Assembly: GCA_019802505.1 (NCBI GenBank)
Contig: JAFMOC010000009.1
Location: forward strand, 10,917,501-10,981,500
DNA: 64,000 nucleotides
Reading direction: 5' to 3'
Source of the DNA: Corydoras sp. C115
Lineage: Eukaryota; Chordata; Actinopteri; Siluriformes; Callichthyidae
Below, one piece after another: positions 55,741-64,000 of this stretch. The position numbers were made by a program, and so were the translations under genes. Below the pieces are notes generated by a model. The model saw nothing but the letters and a program-made list of their open reading frames with translations, did not search any database and was not told where the DNA came from. The stretch's first letter is position 1, and the number at the start of each line of letters is the position of its first letter.

Positions 55741-55917
55741 CTGCCTGCTGTTCTCCTCACAATGTTCTCCACTCTGACATAGTCAGCTTTCAGTCTCCTC
55801 GTCCCGCATCTCCATGGACATGTCCTCCAACCATTGATTGATTATTTTCTAATTGAATTGTATTTCATTCTATTTTTTTTTTAATTATCGCCCGAGATTT
55901 TCCAAAAATGCCCGAGT

Positions 55918-56033
55918 TCATCTCCGTGGATGAGTTCATCGGGGAGACTTTGGAGGACTACAGTTCTCCAACAACCTCCTCCTTCACCACCAAAATGCCA
56001 AGTTGCCGCAATTTCGCGAACAATATCGAAGAG
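55918..56033 (+). CDS. first coding exon of an unidentified gene
   Basis: ATG at 55918 in the context CCAAAAATGC opens a frame of 38 codons plus 2 nt, beginning MPEFISVDEFIGETLEDYSS and then PTTSSFTTKMPSC and NFANNIEE. It ends at a consensus donor GAG|GTATGT (56034). The exon is acidic in its first half and Ser/Thr-rich after that. A CpG-rich region lies just upstream. I do not recognise the family, and no downstream exon could be found before 64000, so the first intron exceeds 7.9 kb. Real coding status is inferred from start context, donor and promoter-like setting. Confidence 0.6.
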
Positions 56034-56649
56034 GTATGTACATTTAATTAAATTCTTTCTTCTTATTATAGGGCGCTGTGCGCACAGCGACGCAGGCGTG
56101 TGCTGATGCCGCCGGCTGACTGAAGCTCTTATTTCCTTTTTTAATTGTTGTGATGCGTTCGGTATTTATTATAAAGGAAGCATCCTTTGTTTCCGTCTCT
56201 TCCACAAAACCATTTAATTCTGGCGCCTCCGCTGTTCTCCCTCACCATTCGAGCCGATTCCACCTCTTTGTCCACTTCATCTCAAAATGTGTCATGGATC
56301 ACAAATATTTTCCATATTGTGCTTTCAGTTATAATAATAATGCTATAATAACCACACGCGCGTCTGTGTCATCATCCCACAGTGAGCGTCACGCACGGCA
56401 GCGTGAAGAAAGTCGGGATTTTCTTCTAATGTAGTAATCGGATTATAGTGTCAGAATACAGCCGCATCTTCATCACTACATTTCTTCCTCCACATTAAAG
56501 CTTAAGGTTTCAGGTAGCACTCACAAGTCTTCTCCAGTTAGTCCCTACAGGAACCAAAAGTGGTTCTTCCACAGCTGGTGGATGTGGGAAACAGGGAAAC
56601 CCAGTTACAGTGTACCACAAGCCTTTTATTGTCGTTTAGAAAATGCATT

Positions 56650-57900
56650 ATTTACTAGTTTGTGGTTGAATCGCATGCTGTTCATTCAATTAAATTAATA
56701 GAAATCAATTATCCAGTTGGGTTAGTGTTGAATGAGCTGTAGATGGTAGATGTATTGGGGTTTAAAACATAATATGAGGTTCATTATATACATTATAATG
56801 GAAAAAACTTTTAAGGTTTGATTAATAAATGTGTTTATGAAAAAAAAAGAATAATCTGGTCTTCCACGACATAATCTTGTCCGGTTTTTAAAGTGAACAT
56901 TGATCGCTGAGTAATAGGGTAATAGTAATAGTAATAGTAATAGTAATAATCTGGTCTTCCACGACATAATCTTGTCCGGTTTTTAAAGTGAACATTGATC
57001 GCTGAGTAACAGGGTACAGGTTTAATGCTCATTAGTACTCAGCTCACTGTTTATATTAATCTGTAGCTCCATTCATGATACATGGTTTAAATTATTTTTT
57101 TTAATCACACTGATTTGTATGTAAAGAGGTCAGAGCTATGTGTTATTGTCAGTAATGTCACGGCTGGACGAACGGCTCAGCCAATTAGATTTAAGGACAT
57201 GAAACTACTACGATTATTTTCTAGTTTGTGGTTCAATCTCATGCAGCTCATTAAATTAATATAAACCAATTATCCAGTTGGTTTAGTGTTGAATAAGCTG
57301 TAGATGTATTGGGGTTTAAAACATAATATAAGGTTCATTATATACATTATAATGAAACAAACTTTTAAGGTTTGATTAATAAATGTGTTTATGAAAAAAA
57401 AAAGAATAATCTGGTCTTCCACGACATAATCTTGTCCGGTTTTTAAAGTGAACATTGATCGCTGAGTAACATGGTACAGGTTTAATGCTCATTAGTACTC
57501 AGCTCACTGTTTATATTAATCTGTAGTTCCATTTATGATACATATGGTTTAAATAATTTTTTTTTATCACACATTGATTTTTATGTAAAGCGGTCAGAGC
57601 TGTGTGTTATTGTCAGTAATGTCTCGGCTGGACAAACGGCTCAGCCAATTAGATTTAAGGACATGAACTACTACGATTATTTACTAGTTTGTGGTTCAGT
57701 CTCATGCAGTTCATTGAATTAATATAAACCAATTATCCAGTTGGTTTAGTGTTGAATGCACTGTCGATGTATTGGGGTCTAAAACATACATGATCATACA
57801 TCATGCATTTTATTGAATTAATGTAAACCAATTACCCAGTTGGTTTACTGTTGAATGAAGGATGGATGTATTGGGGTTTTAAAATATAATACAAACTTTC
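56650..57900 (+). repeat. tandem duplication block, unit about 460 bp
   Basis: ATCCAGTTGG starts at 56711, 57272 and 57735, with a partial fourth (ACCCAGTTGG) near 57833. The first unit is 98 bp longer because AATCTGGTCTTCCACGACAT...GATCGCTGAGTAA is itself doubled (56850-56922 and 56945-57016) around an ATAGTA tract. Confidence 0.85.
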
Positions 57901-57904
57901 TTCC

Positions 57905-58045
57905 ATTTAAAACAAACAATATCAGGGAGTTTTTCCTTTGCCACTGTCACATTCGGCTTGTTTTTTGAGGGATCAGCTTTAAAACACTGTTTCAAAGCTG
58001 CTTTAAGATGATGTACTATTGTATAAATCATTTCACATATACATT
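57905..58045 (-). repeat. interspersed repeat family R, copy 5 (decayed)
   Basis: AGGGAGTTTTTCCTTTGCCA and AAAGCTGCTTTAAGATGATG match the complement of the R core. Confidence 0.45.
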
Positions 58046-58155
58046 AACAATCAAAAGTTTGTACCTCCCCCCTTTTCTTCTCCACTTATTGTCCATGTTA
58101 TCAATTCCGTAAAGATGGACCTTGTAGTTCTACTGTTACAGACTGCAGATCTTAA
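58046..58155. mobile_element. MITE family M fragment
   Basis: Starts CAATCAAAAGTTTGTACCTC and continues into TAAAGATGGACCTTGTAGTT; one arm only. Confidence 0.5.
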
Positions 58156-58592
58156 GGCATCATGAGGTTTGATTTAGTTTTTTTTTATAGTACTTGATAA
58201 TTAATACAGGATCTTATTTAGTATGTTTGCTGATTATTATGTTATCTTTATTCATGTGGCTTCATATGAAGCAGCTGTTTTGTAAATCATCTGTTATTGA
58301 CCGTCATGTTGATTATGGTTCCTCTTTGCATAGCTACAGTATGTCCATGTTTGGACATATGCTCTGATCTGGAAGACTGTTTCCTTTAAATCAATTTCCA
58401 GTTTTTGGGACTAAAATATATCCACTACTCAGTATTTGACTTCTCTTAAGCTGTTTCTTCATTAACTATTCTTAGATATTGCACATTTATAAATGTGCTG
58501 TAACAAACATAGTAGTAACTGTAATTATATGCTTAAATATGGTATAGTATAATTAAATAATTAAAAAGTTACTTATATGGATATTTTGTTTG

Positions 58593-58885
58593 GGCGGCAA
58601 TGTGGGATAGTGGTTCTCTCAGTGCTGAATCTGGGTGGAGTTTCCATGTTCTCCCCATGTTCGTGTGGGTTTTCTGGTTTCCTCCCACAATCCAAAAACA
58701 TGGATTTTAGGTGATCTGGCTGTTCTAAATTGGCACTACTTAAACCACTCTTGTGTGTGAGTGAGTGTGTACCCAGTGATGGATAGGCACCCCGCCCTGC
58801 CCAGTGAGGTTCTCACCTTTATTGACATGGGATCCCCCTGCCCCCATGACCCTAATAGAGGATTTGAAAAAATAATGAGATGAGA
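58593..58885 (+). mobile_element. V-domain SINE, old copy
   Basis: GGGCGGCAATGTGGGATAGT; box B lost; V domain GGAGTTTCCATGTTCTCCCC kept; decayed tail. Confidence 0.72.
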
Positions 58886-58925
58886 ATAGTTTTTATTTCA
58901 TGTTATAGAACGCCTTAAAATATTA

Positions 58926-59257
58926 TCCATCCATTATCTTCTGCTTTATCCTCTATTAGGGTCATGGGGGGGTTCCCCATGCCCATCCAGGGGAGAACGC
59001 CTCGGGCGCTGGGCAGACACACCCAGGACAGGGCGCCAATCTATTGCTGGGCCCACACAAACACAGTCTCTATGGGGCAATTTGAAGAACTCAATTGACT
59101 TGATCCATGTTTTTGGACTGTGGAGGAAACCGGAGAACCCGGAGAAAACCCACATGGACACGGGGAGAACATGGAAACTCCACCCAGATTGGGATTCGAA
59201 CCGGGAATCCCTAGCGCTGAGAGGAGAACATGCTAACCACCAAGCCACCGTGCCACC
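58926..59257 (-). mobile_element. V-domain SINE with target duplication
   Basis: Flanked by CCTTAAAATATTA (58913-58925; 59258-59270). Confidence 0.92.
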
Positions 59258-59654
59258 CCTTAAAATATTATAATAAGCATAATTGCCAAATTTCGTTAGG
59301 GATTAATAAAGTATTAATCTAATTGACCTGCTATATAATTATCTGTATTGAATAGTTATCCGTGTTAATTTTTTAGTGAGACATTTGTTTCTGCAGACCT
59401 TTACGTTCTTTATTTTCGTTCCTTTATGTTTGTTTCGTTTCATTCTCTCGGTCTTAAGATTTTAATATCAGCACCCCTCAGGCTTGTGGCTGGTGGTGGG
59501 GGTGTTTCTTACAGGACTTCCTGTGCTTCCTTTTTCTGAAGATAGCTGTACTTGCTCACAAATTTCGGGTTATACTGTAGATGTGTAGCGAAATTCATTT
59601 GGAATCCTGTGTAGTACTTATTAAAGCGTAAAGATGTTTTTATTTATTCCTGGA

Positions 59655-61545
59655 AATTAGAAAATACTTTAGAAGCAGAAAACAGAGATGCAATGTCAGG
59701 TTGCTACAATGTTGTATATTGATCCACGTCAAGTAATTCGTTTTTTAATTGTCATTTCGATCATAACATTTTTGTGCAGTACAGAATGTAACAAAATGAC
59801 CCCAGGACCTTTTCAAGGTTACATGAAAAAGCATAACATGCATGTGTGCAAGGGTACGTGCAAAGATGCAAGACAACATGCAAAGCAAATTAAGTTGCAA
59901 TAAGGTGTGGCTATTTAAGGGTTTGGTATTAGCGATTAATTGCAAATATAATAATGCAGTGGGCGGCACAGAGGCTTAGTGGTTAGCATGTTCTCCTCTC
60001 AGCACTAGGGATTCCCGGTTCGAATCCCCATCTGGGTGGAGTTTCCATGTTCTCCCCGTGTCCGCGTGGGTTTCCTCCCACCGGGTTCTCCGGTTTCCTC
60101 CCACAATCCAAAAACATGGATCAAGTCAATTGAGTTCTCCAAATTGCCCCATGTAGAGTGTGTCTGTATCTGTGTGAGTGAGTGAGTATGTGTCCAGTGA
60201 TAGATTGATGTCCTCTCCTGGGTGTATCTGCCCAGTGCCCGAAACGTTCTCCCCTGGATGGGCATGGGGAACCCCCCCGCGACCCTAAAATAGGATAAAG
60301 CAAAAGATAATGGATGGATGGATAATAATGCAGTAAGGTATGAGCAGTTCTGCATTATTGTGAATAAATCACAAGAAAGGGGTGTTATTAGACACGGTGC
60401 ATAGCAGAATACAGTTACACCTCTTTCCCTCTTTCCTGTGCCCCCCCCCCCCAACATACACACTCACTTCCTCTTAATGATGCTTATGGCCTTTTTAATA
60501 AATCGCACACTTGCACCAGATTCCAAAATGCTTTTACAACCCTGCCTTCTTTTCTAATACAAACTGACATCTTAAGAATGTAAGGTAACCATGGCGATGA
60601 CCTAGGCTGTGAAGGCAGGGAGAATTATACAGTGGACCACATGACTTGCTTGATTGCCTGAGCATCATCTGACAGGATGGATTTCCCTCCAGTGTGCTCT
60701 GTAGCCTTATTACCTCAGGGGTTATGTATAGACAGCATGCTGCCCCTGTGCACTGTAGATTCAATGTTTAACAACTGCCCCTCTTGTGTCTTTAATCTAG
60801 TCATCACTAGAGACCGCAAATCAGTTTAAAGGTGATCGGTGTACTGTTACAGAATACATAAGAAGATTCATGAGATGAGGGCAAGTTAACAATATATATT
60901 TTAGGATAAGCCTTAAAAACTATTTACTATTTGTATGATTTACATTTTTTTTTTCGTCCTTGAGATGATTAAGTTAGTCATTGTCGTGTTTAATAAATGT
61001 GATTTTTAATAGTCACAAATGGGATAATAATAAAATAAAAAAAATAATAGTCACAAATGGGAAGTTAAAAGTACTACACTGGTTGTAACAGCACGGGAAC
61101 CCCCCCCCCCCCTTCCGAAACCCCCCCGAAATTAGAAAATACTTTAGAAGCAGAAAACAGAGATGCAATGTCAGGTTGTTACAATGTTGTATATTGATCC
61201 ACGTCAAGTAATTTGTTTTTTAATTGTCATTTCGATCATAACATTTTTGTGCAGTACAGAATGAAACAAAATGACCCCAAAACCTTTTCAAGGTTACATG
61301 AAAAGGCATAACATGCATGTGTCCAAGGGTATGTGCAAAGATGCAGGACAACATGCGATGCACATTATAGTAAAGAAAGACGTCCAGGGGTGGGGGGGGG
61401 GTTATTACTCATGGTCGTGTTTAATAAATGTGATTTTTAATCATAGTCACAAATGGGAAGTTAAAAGTACTACACTGGTTGTTACAGTTGTATTACAGTG
61501 TAACAGCATGGGAACCCCCCCCCTCCTCTCTCTGTGACCCTAGTG
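59655..61545 (+). repeat. two interleaved direct duplications (A-B-A'-B')
   Basis: A 59655-59900 and A' 61131-61375 share AGAAAATACTTTAGAAGCAG through GACAACATGC. B 60987-61115 and B' 61411-61520 share GTGTTTAATAAATGTGATTT through GGGAACCCCCC. The spacings differ, so this is not a simple tandem. Confidence 0.85.
59961..60321 (+). mobile_element. V-domain SINE with target duplication
   Basis: Flanked by ATAATAATGCAGT (59948-59960; 60322-60334). A small duplication (TTTCCTCCCACCGGG) lies in the V domain. Confidence 0.92.
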
Positions 61546-62127
61546 GAGAATTAAGAGGAAGATCATAAGATGAGATTTTGATAAACTCTTATAAACATTA
61601 TTTATCAATATATTTCCCGCTTTTAATCCTTTATAATATGTTTAATTTGGCATTGCAAGTGAAATCACAGCGTACATACTCTACTATATCAAAAGAATTG
61701 CTTGTAAACCTAAACAAAAGCATTCTGTTCAGTATGACGGGTTATATACAGACAGTATGTTCTTCTCTGGTTGAACACTTATTTAGAAAGTAGTGAAGAC
61801 GTCAAAATGAAGTGAAAGCAAAATCAAAAGTGGACGTTGTGTCGTTAAAATGTGTGAAGCAGAAGTTTCTATATTCAGTAGATTAAAGATAATGTACGGC
61901 ATGCTTCAATGGCTTTTAATGAAATGGAATATTTCATAATGAAATCCTAAATCAGAGGTGAAGGGAGTATTAAGATCATTTACTTAAATACTTAAGTATT
62001 AATACACCGATGTTATTCATTACAAGTAAAAGACAAAGTAATGTTAAAGTACATAAAGTTTGTTCTAGCAGCAAAAAAACCTCGGTCTTTATATCTATTT
62101 TTTTTTATCCATGCTTTATCCTTTGTG

Positions 62128-62451
62128 CTTAGCATGTTCTCCTCTCAGCACTAGGGATTCCGGGTTCAAATCCCAATCTGGGTGGAGTTTCCATGTTCTC
62201 CCCGTGTCCGCGTGGGTTTCCTCAGGTTCTCCGGTTTCCTCCCACAGTCCAAAAACATGGATCAAGGTCAATTGAGTTCTCCAAATTGCCCCATATAGAG
62301 TGTCTGTGTGAGTGAGTGTGTGCCCAGCGATAGATTGGCACCCTGTCCTGGGTGTATCTGCCCAGCGCCCGAGATGTTCTATCCTGGATGGGCATGGGGA
62401 ACCCCCCGCCACACGACCCTAATAGAGGATAAAGCGGAAGATAATGGATTG

Positions 62452-62453
<2 letters not shown>
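62128..62453 (+). mobile_element. V-domain SINE, head truncated
   Basis: Starts at GCTTAGCATGTTCTCC; ends GATAATGGATTGATAT, followed by (TA)/(TG) tracts. Confidence 0.86.
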
Positions 62454-62513
<60 letters not shown>

Positions 62514-62712
62514 GTATATATGTATACTTTATACCCATGTTTCTACGCATGTACAAACTACTTTTTTCTCTTGCGAGCCAATGCAACGAACTTTCGTTCT
62601 GCGTACACTAAGTGTACAATGAATGACATAAAGGTTATCTAAGTCTAAGTCTAAAAAATAGGATGTAATGTAATGCAAGTGAAAGTACTGGTCTGGTCTG
62701 TTTGACTTTTGC

Positions 62713-62945
62713 AGTACCAGTCAAAAGTTTGGACACGCCCCCTTCTTCCTCCATTGTCTATGTTCTTCCTCTTATCTTATAGATGGACTTGTAGTTTTAC
62801 AATTCCAGACTGTAGTCCAGCATCTGTGTTCTTTGTTGTTGTTAGTCCCCTGTTGGTTCTCTGTTCTCTATTGGTCAGGAGCATCACAGAACAGGTCTCA
62901 TTTGGGTGGTGGATTGTTTATTGTCAGTTCTGCAGTGACACCGAT
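62713..62945. mobile_element. MITE family M fragment
   Basis: Left end CCAGTCAAAAGTTTGGACAC and the following 230 bp match copy 3. The right half is absent. Confidence 0.65.
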
Positions 62946-63339
62946 ATGCGGTGAAACTTTTGCTGAATACTTAGTTACTGTGTATTGGGTGGAATGTGGT
63001 TTTGGATGTAAGTCTAGGTTTTTTTTTTTACATAATTCCATCCCAAAGACGTGTTATATTTTAAAGTCTCATCAATTTCTTTCTTAATTTTTTAATTATT
63101 TAAAAAAGAATACAAAAAAGTGGCTTAATAATAACAAACATATACAACAATGGATCTAATAATGTCACTTTGTGCTGAAATGCTGTGGGAAACCTGACTT
63201 ACATATAACCTCGCTGTTTCTCATCCTTTTTAATTTGACTCAAATCCTTTTTTTTGAGGTCTCTGTTAAGTTTCATAAATTCCTCAATCTGAAAGCCAGT
63301 CTAAGGACATGCTAATTATGGTTTATAATATAGGAATGG

Positions 63340-63605
63340 AGGGGGCATGCTGGGGATCCAGGTTCAAATCCCAATCTAGGTGGAGTTTCCATGTTCTTCT
63401 TGGGTCCATGTGGGTTTTGTCTGGTTTTCAGTTACCCCGAAAAGTCCAAAAATTTGGATTTTAGGTGAATTGGCTGCTTAAAATAGGCTCTCTATAATGT
63501 ATGTGTGCCCAGTGATAGATTGGCACCCTGTCCTGGATGTATTTGCCCAGTGCCCGAAACATTCTCCCCTGGATGGGCATGAGGAACCCCCTTTACCCCC
63601 AGTAA
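63340..63605 (+). mobile_element. V-domain SINE, old copy
   Basis: GGTTCAAATCCCAATCTAGG, GGAGTTTCCATGTTCTTCT and CCCGAAACATTCTCCCCTGG are recognisable; the tail is lost. Confidence 0.7.
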
Positions 63606-63981
63606 CTCTTGCAGATATAATATAAGCATGATTTTTTCTTTTTAATATCCTTTGTTACAAGATTATATCATAAGTATATCATAATTAGAATACTTTATTA
63701 ATTGCAGAATATTTACATGTCTTACATTTTTAATCTAATGATTTTTAATGTAGATATAGTTGAAATTTAGGTCAGTGGACTGTGAGGGACATCCCAAAAA
63801 GTGTTTTGTCTAGTTTTAGGTATCAGCTTCAGTTTTATCTGACTGTTACATTGCTGTCACAATTTTTTTATTTAGTAGATTCTATATTTAGTATATTGTT
63901 TCAGTGTTTTTATATATTTCTTTTTTTTGTAGATGTTTTTTTAATGTTACCCCTTGCGTTGGGAATAATGATGATGGCGAT

Positions 63982-64000
63982 ATCCATACGTCCATTATCT
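63982..64000 (-). mobile_element. possible SINE tail cut by the window edge
   Basis: ATCCATACGTCCATTATCT matches the start of minus-strand copies; too short to be sure. Confidence 0.4.

Larger units (their letters stand above)
56034..64000. other. probable first intron of the unidentified gene
   Basis: Holds tandem and dispersed duplications (56650-57900; 59655-61545), six SINE copies or fragments and MITE pieces. 56034-56640, 58150-58590, 59271-59650, 60335-60980, 61545-62125 and 62950-63330 show no gene or repeat that I recognise. Confidence 0.4.

Noticed and set aside
59688..59903. 71-codon frame (MQCQVATMLYIDPRQ...) and its relative at 61271-61537
   Set aside because: Part of a duplicated non-coding unit; the two copies do not keep the same frame length and no family is recognised.

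Overview
The window comes from a vertebrate nuclear genome, almost certainly a teleost fish. It has GT-AG (and one GC-AG) introns, vertebrate copine and ferlin genes, an IR/DR Tc1 transposon, a Rex3/RTE LINE, L2-clade LINEs with the UnaL2-type 3' hairpin, and a very high density of a tRNA-headed V-domain SINE. I cannot fix the species from sequence alone.

Layout, all genes on the + strand: (1) 1-4095, the 3' end of a copine gene, best match copine-1 (cpne1): seven exons encoding 261 residues of the vWA domain, with the 5' part off the window. (2) 4096-8029, intergenic DNA with one TIR MITE and one AT-rich foldback element. (3) 8030-50941, a complete ferlin gene rebuilt here as 46 exons. All joins keep frame and give a 2,030-residue protein with C2 domains A, B, C, D, DE, E and F plus a C-terminal membrane anchor. 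It is of the otoferlin/FER1L6/FER1L4 type (no DysF domain), and adjacency to cpne1, as I recall it for FER1L4-CPNE1 on human chromosome 20, favours fer1l4. (4) 51000-55440, a repeat-rich intergenic spacer with a decayed Tc1/IS630-like transposon nested in a MITE and a roughly 950-bp microsatellite block. (5) 55540-56033, a GC-rich promoter-like region and the first coding exon (MPEFISVDEF...) of a third gene that I could not identify; no further exon was found to 64000, so the rest looks like its first intron.

The non-coding space is dominated by mobile elements. About 48 SINE copies or fragments are listed, several with clean target-site duplications. Their 3' end matches the end of a Rex3-like LINE at 16870-17545, which points to that LINE as their retrotransposition partner. 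A second SINE type at 10716-10943 shares its tail with the L2 LINEs present here. An apparently intact Tc1 transposon (25925-27542) with a full 340-aa D153/D244/E279 transposase sits in a fer1l4 intron. Long tandem arrays lie in introns: a TG-rich array at 33760-34765 and a 36/31-bp minisatellite at 37190-38390.

I found no new multi-gene system. The items most worth a second look are the intact Tc1 element, the SINE-LINE pairs, the minisatellite packed with CACATG E-boxes, loss of predicted Ca2+-binding residues in ferlin C2D and C2F with a basic insert after C2F, a GC-AG intron, and interleaved duplications in the first intron of the unidentified gene.
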